A stretch of DNA of 13,870 nt from Pseudomonadota bacterium. Lineage in GTDB: Bacteria; Pseudomonadota; Gammaproteobacteria; GRL18. Both the position numbers and the translations under genes were made by a program. Below are positions 1 to 5,682 of the stretch, one piece after another. The notes beneath the pieces were generated by a model, which saw only the letters and a list, made by a program, of their open reading frames with translations, had not been told where the DNA came from and searched no databases. The DNA is taken from assembly GCA_030632745.1 (NCBI GenBank), contig DAOVUE010000002.1:1-13870 (forward strand). The letters run 5' to 3'. How positions within the stretch are numbered: position 1 is the stretch's first letter; each line of letters begins with the position of its first letter.

Positions 1-1
1 G

Positions 2-109
2 ACCAGTGAAACGGATTTGGATAAAGCAATTAATGGCGTATTAGCGGGAACACTGCAGCATGAAGAAGATAAAATTCATAACCATGACCATGACCACAGC
101 CATCACTAA
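2..109 (+). CDS. 3' end of an unidentified protein with a histidine-rich tail (partial)
   Basis: An open frame enters from the left edge of the window and stops at TAA (107-109), leaving 35 residues. The visible part reads as a short helical stretch (TSETDLDKAINGVLAG) followed by an acidic and histidine-rich tail, DKIHNHDHDHSHH. Tails like this usually bind Zn, Ni or Co and occur in metallochaperones, metal transporters and some peptidyl-prolyl isomerases. The body of the protein lies outside the window, so no function can be assigned. The gene is convergent with the DUF4124 gene, with only 18 bases between the two stop codons and no obvious terminator hairpin there. Confidence 0.6.
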   Translation, partial: TSETDLDKAINGVLAGTLQHEEDKIHNHDHDHSHH

Positions 110-127
110 TTAAGTTTCGCTTATAAC

Positions 128-604
128 TTAGCGGATACGCCTGGCGGATATTGGCTCTGGTTCTATTATCATCCCTGGTTTTAGTTTGTTAACCGGACCG
201 CGAATCCGATCGCGCCGGTAATACCGGCCATCTGCGTCATAGTGAACACCACTATCTGAATCTTCAGTTTGTTGTCTTATTTTTTCCTGCCTTGCCTGAT
301 CCTGACTGCGCCTGAGCCGATCACTTTCAAGTTTTCGTTCCTTTGCTATTTTCTTATCCAGCTCATTATCTTTTTTAATCACCTCATCCAGTTTTGCTTT
401 ACTCTGAGCCTCTTGCTCCGGTGTTCTTTTTTGTATTTGAATATGCTTTTCAAGCTTTTTATCGGCCTCTATCTGATCAGTGAACTCAGTTACGCCGTCT
501 TTATTTTTATATTCATAAACATCTTGTACAGAAAAACAAGGCATGGTACTTAAGACAGCAAATGATAAGGCGGTGAAATTCAGTAACAGTTTATTTTTAT
601 TCAT
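128..604 (-). CDS. DUF4124-domain exported protein
   Basis: Small predicted periplasmic protein of 158 residues. Residues 1 to about 25 form a Sec-type signal (MNKNKLLLN, then a hydrophobic stretch ending near MPCFS). Residues 29-45 (VYEYKNKDGVTEFTDQ) match the N-terminal signature of DUF4124, in which a Y/W-x-D/N-x-x-G-x-x-x-F/Y-S/T-D core follows the signal peptide. A Lys/Glu/Gln/Arg-rich segment at about 48-115 is probably helical or coiled coil, and the C-terminal part is basic and proline-containing. DUF4124 proteins are common in gammaproteobacteria and have no settled function. Two ATGs lie two codons apart, at 610 and 604. AGGAG (612-616) sits 1 base from the first but 7 from the second, so I chose 604; starting at 610 only adds MN. 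The family call is firm and the role unknown. Confidence 0.75.
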   Translation of the reverse strand: MNKNKLLLNFTALSFAVLSTMPCFSVQDVYEYKNKDGVTEFTDQIEADKKLEKHIQIQKRTPEQEAQSKAKLDEVIKKDNELDKKIAKERKLESDRLRRSQDQARQEKIRQQTEDSDSGVHYDADGRYYRRDRIRGPVNKLKPGMIIEPEPISARRIR

Positions 605-611
605 ATTCATG

Positions 612-616
612 CTCCT
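612..616 (-). promoter_or_regulatory. Ribosome binding site of the DUF4124 gene (decides the start)
   Basis: AGGAG on the minus strand lies 7 bases before the ATG at 604 and only 1 base before the ATG at 610. The spacing favours the inner ATG. A second purine run, GAGG (621-624), lies 10 bases before the outer ATG, so the outer start cannot be fully excluded. Confidence 0.55.
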
Positions 617-635
617 AATTCCTCTTTTTAATAAA

Positions 636-663
636 ATAAAGACGTGGCATGCAACGTCTCTAC
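636..663 (-). repeat. 28-bp palindromic repeat, copy 1 (hairpin with T-rich tail)
   Basis: This copy matches 5646-5673 at 27 of 28 positions. The core (640-659) is a 20-base palindrome with one mismatch, because position 646 is G where the other copy has T. Read on the minus strand, the hairpin is followed by TTTATTTTATT, the pattern of an intrinsic terminator. It would end transcripts coming from the SET gene before the DUF4124 gene. It may equally be a dispersed repetitive element that happens to carry this structure. Confidence 0.7.
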
Positions 664-715
664 GCCCAAAGGAAGTGCCCTTGGGGTGCGCCCGAAGAAA
701 GTGCTCCTGGGGTAC
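664..715. repeat. Two tandem copies of a 26-bp GC-rich unit
   Basis: Units 664-689 and 690-715 match at 21 of 26 positions. Each starts GCCC and contains an AAGTGC core followed by TGGGGT. Unit 1 also folds on itself: CCCAAAGG (665-672) pairs with CCCTTGGG (678-685) except for one G-T pair, around the loop AAGTG. The block directly abuts palindrome copy 1 and is clearly richer in GC than its surroundings. I see no coding potential in it. Confidence 0.75.
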
Positions 716-743
716 GTCAATGCAAACCCATCAATGTAAATGC

Positions 744-772
744 ATAGTACAATAAACAAAACTAAAAGTTAA
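744..772 (-). promoter_or_regulatory. Weak candidate sigma-70 promoter for the DUF4124 gene
   Basis: On the minus strand TTAACT (767-772), a 17-base spacer, and TACTAT (744-749) match the -35 and -10 consensus at 4 of 6 positions each. The -35 box lies within a 5-base tandem run (TTAAC units, about 767-781) just after the SET gene stop. A transcript starting here would have to read through palindrome copy 1 to reach the gene. This is a weak prediction. Confidence 0.22.
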
Positions 773-778
773 GTTAAG

Positions 779-1102
779 TTAATCACCCCAGTCTTCACCA
801 TAATAATGGGTAATTTCTTCACCTTTGCGAATTTTTCTGATGGCCATCACAGTAAAATCATCATAATAAGCGGCATTGGCTTTATTATGATGGTTAATAT
901 ATTTAAACTCATCCAGCACCTGATAAGCTTCATTTTCCTCCATCCATAACACATAGGGGCCATCTTTTTTGGCAGGCCTGGATTTAAACTTGCCGATAAG
1001 CTCTCCTTTTTTTATATCACGGGAAGCAAATAATCCTTTACCATGTATTTGACTTTCTTCAACATAGACAGGAGCTGTAAATTTGGTCTGCTTTTTAGTC
1101 AT
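779..1102 (-). CDS. Small SET-domain protein (putative protein-lysine methyltransferase)
   Basis: The 107-residue protein consists almost wholly of a SET fold. GKGLFAS at 21-27 is the N-terminal SET signature (HGKGLFA). YINHH at 68-72 stands for the cofactor-binding NH motif. GEEITHYYGEDW at 94-105 matches the C-terminal GEELTxDYG-Y motif. SET enzymes transfer methyl groups from S-adenosylmethionine to protein lysines. Short bacterial forms of about 110-130 residues are known and their substrates are mostly unknown. There is no post-SET zinc cluster. I took ATG at 1102; a TTG two codons upstream (1108) is possible, and neither has a strong Shine-Dalgarno. The gene is separated from cmoB by a repeat element and probably forms its own unit. 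Activity is inferred, not shown. Confidence 0.75.
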   Translation of the reverse strand: MTKKQTKFTAPVYVEESQIHGKGLFASRDIKKGELIGKFKSRPAKKDGPYVLWMEENEAYQVLDEFKYINHHNKANAAYYDDFTVMAIRKIRKGEEITHYYGEDWGD

Positions 1103-1141
1103 TCTCAATCACAATCAGTTGTTTTTATAGTTTGGGAAAAT

Positions 1142-1350
1142 TTTAACCTAGAAAATTCAGTTGAATCGTTACGAAAATGAATACCAAAAGTAGGCTCCCT
1201 GAGGAGAAGTGCTGAAGGTTAAGATTTTTATTGGTTATTTTGGGTTTACCTGTAGTCACTCTACAGGTGAAATCAAAATGTTCAATAAAAAGCTTAAGAT
1301 ATAGTGCTTTAGGCATTTGCAGTAGGTTCAACTGATTTTTCTAGGTTTAA
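1142..1350. mobile_element. MITE-like imperfect palindrome of about 205 bp
   Basis: The termini are inverted repeats: 1145-1165 pairs with 1327-1347 at 20 of 21 positions (AACCTAGAAAA-T/A-TCAGTTGAA). An inner block, 1219-1255 against 1261-1297, pairs at 30 of 37 positions around the loop 1256-1260, with a perfect 8-bp stem ACCTGTAG/CTACAGGT next to the loop. The inner and outer axes differ by 24 bases, which fits about 24 extra bases on the left side near 1195-1218. The element has no transposase. An open frame of 62 codons crosses it (1143-1331), but this is an artefact of the palindrome. The right end overlaps the cmoB stop codon. The structure matches non-autonomous transposable elements (MITE or ERIC-like); the parent transposon is not recognisable from here. 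Confidence 0.7.
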
Positions 1351-2315
1351 GGCTTTTGTGCAATAAAAGTGGCACGTTTGGGTGCCGGGTAACCTTCAAT
1401 CGTTTGATTCTGATCATCCGGATGTAAAAAATCGCTTAAAGACTCATAGCTCATCCACTCAGTACTGCGCTGTTCCTGCACTGAAGTCTGGTTAACATCA
1501 ACAACTCTTATCTCTTCAAAGCCGCATCGCTGCATCCATTGAATGAGTGTATCAATAGTCGGCAGGAACCACACATTACGCATTTTAGCATATCGATCAT
1601 CCGGCACCAGTGATTCACCTTGCTGCCCGTCAACAATCAAGGTTTCCAGAACCAGCTCACCGCCTTTGCGTAAAGTACTTTTCAATTGCAATAAGTGGTC
1701 AATAGGAGAGCGTCGATGATACAAAACTCCCATAGAAAAAACCGTATCAAAAGCATGTAATGTATTGGGCAGCTGTTCAATTCCCATGGGTAGTAAATAC
1801 ACCGGCTTTGGTCCCACAAAATGTTTAATGGCTTGAAACTGCATCATAAAAAGCCACGAAGGATCTATTCCAATAACCAGTCTGGCTCCTGCTCCATACA
1901 TGCGCCAGCAATGATAACCATTACCGCAGCCAATATCCAGAACAGCACGGTTTTTTAAGGGTGATAAATGATCTTTAATACGCTTCCACTTCCAGTCGGA
2001 ATGCCATTCTGTATCAATTAATAGGTCATTAATTTGATACGGACCTTTACGCCAGGGCTTTAGTTCTTTCAAGGTCGTTTCCAGCTGCTGCATATCAACC
2101 GGAGTCTGAGTGCTTATGGTTAAATTATCCGCAGTCAAATCAATATGGCAGGATTCATGCTGCGGCAACTGCTGCACTGCTTTATTCCAACGTTTTACAT
2201 CGCCATGAGCAAGACCTTCAGCCATTAATTTCTGCAGCACTTGCGGCAGTTGTTCAGACCACTTTTCTAAGGGGGAATCCTGCATTAAGGGATATAATAA
2301 AGTGTAATCAAACAT
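1347..2315 (-). CDS. cmoB: tRNA U34 carboxymethyltransferase CmoB
   Basis: CmoB transfers the carboxymethyl group of carboxy-S-adenosylmethionine (Cx-SAM) to 5-hydroxyuridine-34, giving cmo5U in tRNAs that read four-fold degenerate codons. The protein has 322 residues, against 323 in E. coli as I remember it. LKPWRKGPY (85-93) and DTEWHSDWKWKRI (101-113) are CmoB-specific blocks. LDIGCGNGYHCWRM (126-139) is the cofactor-binding motif I of a Rossmann methyltransferase. FSMGVLYHRRSP (193-204) holds the conserved catalytic-region residues. The C-terminus, YPAPKRATFIAQKP, ends where the family normally ends. The gene lies 31 bases after cmoA, so the Cx-SAM producer and user are co-transcribed. 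Its TAA (1347-1349) coincides with the right tip of the palindromic element. The Shine-Dalgarno is weak. Confidence 0.97.
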   Translation of the reverse strand: MFDYTLLYPLMQDSPLEKWSEQLPQVLQKLMAEGLAHGDVKRWNKAVQQLPQHESCHIDLTADNLTISTQTPVDMQQLETTLKELKPWRKGPYQINDLLIDTEWHSDWKWKRIKDHLSPLKNRAVLDIGCGNGYHCWRMYGAGARLVIGIDPSWLFMMQFQAIKHFVGPKPVYLLPMGIEQLPNTLHAFDTVFSMGVLYHRRSPIDHLLQLKSTLRKGGELVLETLIVDGQQGESLVPDDRYAKMRNVWFLPTIDTLIQWMQRCGFEEIRVVDVNQTSVQEQRSTEWMSYESLSDFLHPDDQNQTIEGYPAPKRATFIAQKP

Positions 2316-2342
2316 AGAAAAAAGAACGACCTTTGACCAATG

Positions 2343-2367
2343 TTGCTATTAAATTATTTAATAGCAA
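2343..2367 (-). repeat. Perfect hairpin at the cmoA/cmoB junction, cmoA stop codon in the loop
   Basis: TTGCTATTAAA (2343-2353) and TTTAATAGCAA (2357-2367) are perfect 11-base complements. The 3-base loop (2354-2356) is the cmoA stop codon TAA on the minus strand. No T-run follows on the transcribed strand, so it is unlikely to be an intrinsic terminator. It could stabilise the cmoA end of the message or affect coupling between cmoA and cmoB. Confidence 0.6.
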
Positions 2368-3142
2368 TAAAAGATGAAAAATTAAAACACTGGAACCATT
2401 GTTCCACCTGTTTGAAGCCTGCCCGGTTTAGACGTTCTTTATGCTGCTCCAGTGTTTCAGGAATAAGCACATTTTCCAGTGTTTGCCTTTTTTGACTTAT
2501 TTCCAGCTGACTATAACCATTGGCTTTTTTAAAAAAATGATGCATATCAATGAGTAACTGCTGCTGCGACTTATCATTATAATTTAATTTTTCAGACAGT
2601 ATAAGAATCCCATCCTTTTTCATACCCTGATAAATATTCTGCAATAATTTTGCCCGTTGTTCAGGAGCAATAAACTGCAGGGTAAAATTCATCACTACTA
2701 CTGAGGCATTGGAAATTTTAATATCATTAATATCATCACAGATCAGTTCAATCACGCTTTCATTATAATGAGCATTCTCATTTTCAGGAACATCGGGTAT
2801 TCTTTTTGTCGCTCTTTTTGTCGCTCTTTTTGACAATAACAACAGGTGCTGAGCTTTTTCCAGCATCGCTGATGAATTATCAACAGCAATTATGTGTAAT
2901 GTTTCATCCTCAATAGCTCTTGCCATCGAAAGAGACGCAGCTCCTAATGAACAGCCTAAATCATAACAATAACTATCCTTCTGGTAAAACTCTGCGGCAA
3001 GAATTCCTGTCATCGCAACAATACTGGCATAACCCGGCACTGAACGCTGAATCATATCAGGAAAGACATTGGCAACTTTTTCATCAAAATTAAAATCAAC
3101 CAGTTGTTCCAGAGCTTGAGCATAGAGGGTATCTGAGGTCAT
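2354..3142 (-). CDS. cmoA: Carboxy-S-adenosyl-L-methionine synthase CmoA
   Basis: CmoA makes Cx-SAM from S-adenosylmethionine and prephenate and supplies CmoB. Cofactor motif I is YDLGCSLGAAS (60-70), the acidic residue that ends strand 2 is in AVDNS (86-90), and VMNFTLQF followed by LSEKLNYND, HHFFKKANGYS and LEISQKRQTLENV are CmoA family blocks. The end, WFQCFNFSSFIAIK, also fits. At 262 residues it is about 15 longer than the E. coli protein as I remember it. The excess sits between helix and strand at about 103-125, where the chain reads ATKRATKR followed by a Pro/Glu/Asn-rich loop. That insert is a 12-bp tandem repeat in the DNA. cmoB follows directly and rimO lies 96 bases upstream. Confidence 0.96.
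   Translation of the reverse strand: MTSDTLYAQALEQLVDFNFDEKVANVFPDMIQRSVPGYASIVAMTGILAAEFYQKDSYCYDLGCSLGAASLSMARAIEDETLHIIAVDNSSAMLEKAQHLLLLSKRATKRATKRIPDVPENENAHYNESVIELICDDINDIKISNASVVVMNFTLQFIAPEQRAKLLQNIYQGMKKDGILILSEKLNYNDKSQQQLLIDMHHFFKKANGYSQLEISQKRQTLENVLIPETLEQHKERLNRAGFKQVEQWFQCFNFSSFIAIK
2801..2832. repeat. 12-bp in-frame tandem repeat inside cmoA
   Basis: Two perfect copies of TCGCTCTTTTTG (2809-2820 and 2821-2832) follow an 8-base partial copy (2801-2808). On the coding strand they give ATKR twice (residues 107-114), after a KR that ends the preceding helix. The repeat lies in a surface insert relative to E. coli CmoA, so copy-number change should be tolerated and would keep the frame. 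Confidence 0.85.
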
Positions 3143-3191
3143 TTAAATTAGCTCTTATCTAACATGAAATGGTACCGCTATCTTATTTTCT

Positions 3192-3213
3192 ATTCTTTTT
3201 ATATAAAGAGAAT
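3192..3213. repeat. 22-bp AT-rich palindrome in the rimO-cmoA gap
   Basis: ATTCTTTTTAT (3192-3202) and ATAAAGAGAAT (3203-3213) pair at 10 of 11 positions without a loop. A further inverted pair, CTAACAT (3159-3165) and ATGTTAG (3212-3218), partly overlaps it. It lies 50-71 bases before cmoA, in the place of a promoter or operator. I could not pick a convincing promoter in this gap, and no regulator can be named. Confidence 0.4.
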
Positions 3214-3238
3214 GTTAGCAAAACGACAGCGGCAAATT

Positions 3239-4591
3239 TCATTTGGCTGAGGGCTCAGCCCAGAGATCATGCTCACTATTATCAATGATTTTGACATCAA
3301 TAAAATCACCCGGATTCAGTTCTGCTATTTGTCTGCTGTCCACATTAACATCCGAGTGTTCGACCGGTTCAATAAAGACCAGACCGTCAACTTCCGGTGC
3401 ATCAGCCATACTTCTTGCTATAACCCCTTTTTCATCAATTGAATCAATCAGGACCCGCATAGAGCGGCCTATTTTGGCCTGTAATTTATTAAAACTAATG
3501 TCAGACTGAAGTTCCATTAAACGCGCCAGACGCTGTTCTTTCACCTCTTCATCTACCGCACCCGGCAGCTCATTGGCGGCGGCTCCTTCTACGGCTGAAT
3601 ATTTAAAGGCTCCCACCCGGTCAAACTGTATGGTGCGGATAAATTCCAGTAAATTTTCAAAATCGGCTTCTGTCTCTCCGGGAAACCCCACAATAAAGGT
3701 ACTTCTGAGTGTAATATCAGGACAAATCTCACGCCATGAAGCAATACGTTTAAGCATATTTTCACTATTGGCAGGACGTTTCATGGCCTGTAAAACAGCA
3801 GGTGAAGAATGTTGCAGAGGAATATCCAGATAAGGTAGAATTTTACCTTCTGCCATTAAAGGAATAACATCATCCACATGAGGATAAGGATAGACATAAT
3901 GCATTCTCACCCAGACATCCAGGTCGCCCAGAGCAGCAGCTAATTCTTTAAAACGTGTTTTTACCGGCTTGCCCTGGTGAAAACCCGTCTGATACTTTAC
4001 ATCCAGTCCATAGGCTGAGGTATCCTGAGAAACCACTAATAATTCCCTGACACCTGCATGCACCAGATTTTCTGCTTCCTGTAACACATCACCCACAGGG
4101 CGACTGACAAGTTTGCCTCTCAATGACGGGATGATACAAAAACTGCAATGATGATTACAGCCTTCTGAAATTTTTAAATAGGCATAATGACGTGGTGTCA
4201 GTTTAATCCCGCCTGCGGGGATTAAACTGGTATAGGGATCATGCTGTGGTGGAATATGCTGATGAATTGCCGTCATAACTTCTTCCAGAGCATGAGGCCC
4301 GGTCACCGCCAACACCTGTGGATGAGTTTGTTTAACAATATCACCCTTCCCTCCCAAACAGCCGGTAACAATCACTTTACCGTTTTCAGCCAGAGCTTCA
4401 CCAATGGCATCAAGAGATTCCTCTATGGCATCATCAATAAAACCGCAGGTATTGACCACCACCAGATCAGCATTTTGATAACTATCACCAATATCATAAC
4501 CCTCTGCCCGCAAACGTGTCAGAATTTGTTCTGAATCAACCAGAGCTTTAGGACAACCCAGGCTGATAAAGCCGATCTTATGCGCAGTCAT
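3239..4591 (-). CDS. rimO: Ribosomal protein S12 methylthiotransferase RimO
   Basis: RimO is a radical-SAM enzyme with two iron-sulfur clusters. It adds a methylthio group to the conserved aspartate of ribosomal protein S12 (Asp89 in E. coli numbering). Domains: an N-terminal methylthiotransferase domain with cluster cysteines C13 ([12 protein letters not shown]), C49 ([10 protein letters not shown]) and C78 (VTGCLGG); a radical-SAM barrel with C145-x3-C149-x2-C152 ([17 protein letters not shown]); and a C-terminal TRAM domain from about 375. Length is 450 against about 441 in E. coli. [15 protein letters not shown] and [15 protein letters not shown] separate it from the tRNA enzyme MiaB. GCPKA replaces the common GCPKN. 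A good promoter lies just upstream and GGA sits 7 bases before the ATG. It is probably transcribed ahead of cmoA and cmoB. Confidence 0.97.
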   Translation of the reverse strand: MTAHKIGFISLGCPKALVDSEQILTRLRAEGYDIGDSYQNADLVVVNTCGFIDDAIEESLDAIGEALAENGKVIVTGCLGGKGDIVKQTHPQVLAVTGPHALEEVMTAIHQHIPPQHDPYTSLIPAGGIKLTPRHYAYLKISEGCNHHCSFCIIPSLRGKLVSRPVGDVLQEAENLVHAGVRELLVVSQDTSAYGLDVKYQTGFHQGKPVKTRFKELAAALGDLDVWVRMHYVYPYPHVDDVIPLMAEGKILPYLDIPLQHSSPAVLQAMKRPANSENMLKRIASWREICPDITLRSTFIVGFPGETEADFENLLEFIRTIQFDRVGAFKYSAVEGAAANELPGAVDEEVKEQRLARLMELQSDISFNKLQAKIGRSMRVLIDSIDEKGVIARSMADAPEVDGLVFIEPVEHSDVNVDSRQIAELNPGDFIDVKIIDNSEHDLWAEPSAK

Positions 4592-4624
4592 ATTAAATCC
4601 ATTTTTGTATTAAGGGACTTGGTA

Positions 4625-4653
4625 TTTATAAAAGCTTTATAAAAGTTTGTCCA
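4625..4653 (-). promoter_or_regulatory. Sigma-70 promoter of rimO
   Basis: On the minus strand TGGACA (4648-4653), a 17-base spacer, and TATAAA (4625-4630) match the -35 and -10 consensus at 5 of 6 positions each. The start point would fall near 4617, leaving a leader of roughly 25 bases before the rimO ATG at 4591. An 8-bp inverted repeat TTTATAAA-AGC-TTTATAAA (4625-4643) covers the -10 box and part of the spacer. That could be an operator or simply AT-rich symmetry. Confidence 0.6.
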
Positions 4654-4717
4654 AAATGTGAATTCGTTCTTATAAAGACTTCAGTCAGTCGGGTATTATA
4701 GCAATTTTAATAGGCTC

Positions 4718-4747
4718 TTGCTTATGCTATTATCCGGTTATTACAAT
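4718..4747 (+). promoter_or_regulatory. Candidate promoter of the cytochrome c gene
   Basis: TTGCTT (4718-4723) and TACAAT (4742-4747, 5 of 6 to the -10 consensus) are 18 bases apart. An alternative is an extended -10, TGCTATTAT (4725-4733), which would need only a poor -35 box. Either would drive the plus-strand pair from the divergent gap shared with rimO. Which one is used cannot be told from sequence. Confidence 0.35.
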
Positions 4748-4780
4748 AACTTTTATTAAAATAACTTTAGGATATGAAAA

Positions 4781-5098
4781 ATGAAAAAATCAATTGTATT
4801 ATTAGCTGCAGGATTAACAACAGGCTCTTTGCTTCTATCAGGCTGCAGCCGTGATTATACTCCTGCTGCAGATGCCAGTGGCGAAGACATCTTCAAAGGT
4901 GCCTGCATGGAATGCCATGAGCCCATTGAAGGCAAAGAAAATATTTACTATGAACTGAGCAGTGATGAATTAAATATTAATTTTTTCTCTAAAAAAGTAA
5001 CTTCCGGTAGTTTATTAATGCCTAAGTTCCCTAATATTACAGCTGACAAGCTAACAGCCGTCAGTCAATACGCACTGGATCATGCTATTAAGAAATAA
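4781..5098 (+). CDS. Small lipoprotein c-type cytochrome
   Basis: The 105-residue protein starts with a lipoprotein signal: a basic MKK, a hydrophobic stretch, and the lipobox LLSGC with the lipidated cysteine at C22. One haem site follows, C42-M-E-C45-H46. The likely distal ligand is M80 in GSLLMPKFPNIT, the usual class I arrangement. The mature domain is therefore a membrane-anchored mono-haem cytochrome of about 80 residues facing the periplasm. It should carry electrons, but the partner is not visible, since no oxidase or dehydrogenase genes are nearby. The next gene, 36 bases on, encodes a cyclic-nucleotide-binding protein on the same strand, so the two are probably co-transcribed. AGGA (4769-4772) lies 8 bases before the ATG. 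Confidence 0.85.
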   Translation: MKKSIVLLAAGLTTGSLLLSGCSRDYTPAADASGEDIFKGACMECHEPIEGKENIYYELSSDELNINFFSKKVTSGSLLMPKFPNITADKLTAVSQYALDHAIKK

Positions 5099-5134
5099 TT
5101 TATAATAAGTTTGAACAGAGAGAATTAAACTATT

Positions 5135-5602
5135 ATGCATATCAATAAAGAGCTTCAATATTTGATTTCAGATATCCCTATTTTTAAAGAACTGGATGGT
5201 GAAGATACTGAAATTTTATCTCAATATCTATATCCCAAAGAACTTGCAATAGGCGGTCTGGTCTGTAAAGAAGGTCAGCATGGTAGTTTTTTGAGCTTTG
5301 TGGTCAGTGGTGAGCTGGAGGTTATAAAAACCTTAGATGATCATGAAGTCACTATTACGATTCTCAATGAAGGGGACACACTGGGTGAAATGGCACTGAT
5401 TGACGGCTTAACCCGTTCGGCCACAGTACGGGCGTGTAAAGCATCTACCATATTACTTTTACGCAGAGATGATTTTAACACTCTGCTGAACAAACATCCT
5501 GAAGTCGGTATAAAGATTCTTAAAGGTATTGCCCGGCTGATGAGCCTGAACTTAAGAAAGGCTTCGGCTCAGATTACAGCCTATATGACCATCAGCCAAT
5601 AA
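5135..5602 (+). CDS. Stand-alone cyclic-nucleotide-binding domain protein
   Basis: The 155-residue protein is a single CRP-type cyclic-nucleotide-binding domain. Residues 12-80 form the first part of the beta roll (IPIFKELDGEDTEIL, then SFVVSGELEVI). The phosphate-binding cassette is GEMALIDGLTRSATVRA (84-100), with E85 and R94 in the positions that contact ribose and phosphate in cAMP or cGMP binders. A C-terminal helix pair follows (HPEVGIKILKGIARLMSLNLRKA). There is no DNA-binding helix-turn-helix, kinase or channel segment, so it is not a transcription factor like Crp and must act through a partner. There is no signal peptide, so it is cytoplasmic, unlike the lipoprotein cytochrome before it. 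The family call is secure; the ligand and role are not known. Confidence 0.85.
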   Translation: MHINKELQYLISDIPIFKELDGEDTEILSQYLYPKELAIGGLVCKEGQHGSFLSFVVSGELEVIKTLDDHEVTITILNEGDTLGEMALIDGLTRSATVRACKASTILLLRRDDFNTLLNKHPEVGIKILKGIARLMSLNLRKASAQITAYMTISQ

Positions 5603-5613
5603 ACACCAGGACC

Positions 5614-5651
5614 TTGCATGCAAAATATAAAGTTGCATGCAAAATATAAAG
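5614..5651. repeat. Two perfect tandem 19-bp repeats
   Basis: TTGCATGCAAAATATAAAG occurs at 5614-5632 and again at 5633-5651 without change. Each unit starts with the 10-base palindrome TTGCATGCAA, which is also the centre of the adjacent palindrome copy 2. The row looks like partial copies of that element, built up by slippage or unequal exchange. It lies in the gap between two converging genes. Confidence 0.9.
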
Positions 5652-5673
5652 ACGTTGCATGCAACGTCTCTAC
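5646..5673 (-). terminator. 28-bp palindromic repeat, copy 2; likely intrinsic terminator of der
   Basis: The core AGACGTTGCATGCAACGTCT (5650-5669) is a perfect 20-base palindrome and can form an 8-bp stem with a CATG loop. On the minus strand, directly after the der stop at 5683, it is followed by TTATATTTT. That gives the stem plus T-tract of a rho-independent terminator. The same 28 bases recur at 636-663 with one change and in the same orientation, so this is a repeat family carrying a terminator-like structure. On the plus strand no T-run follows, so it serves der better than the cyclic-nucleotide-binding gene. Confidence 0.6.
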
Positions 5674-5682
5674 TATGCAGTT

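Noticed and set aside
269..553. Plus-strand open frame with hydrophobic Phe/Leu-rich sequence
   Set aside because: It is the reverse of the Lys/Glu-rich part of the DUF4124 gene, and such complements always look hydrophobic. No ribosome binding site was seen.
1143..1331. Open frame of 62 codons on the minus strand
   Set aside because: It lies entirely within the 205-bp imperfect palindrome, has no recognisable domain, and its sequence is explained by the inverted repeats.
4774..4776. Upstream ATG as the start of the cytochrome gene
   Set aside because: It is out of frame with the lipobox and CxxCH motif; ATG 4781 gives the complete lipoprotein signal.
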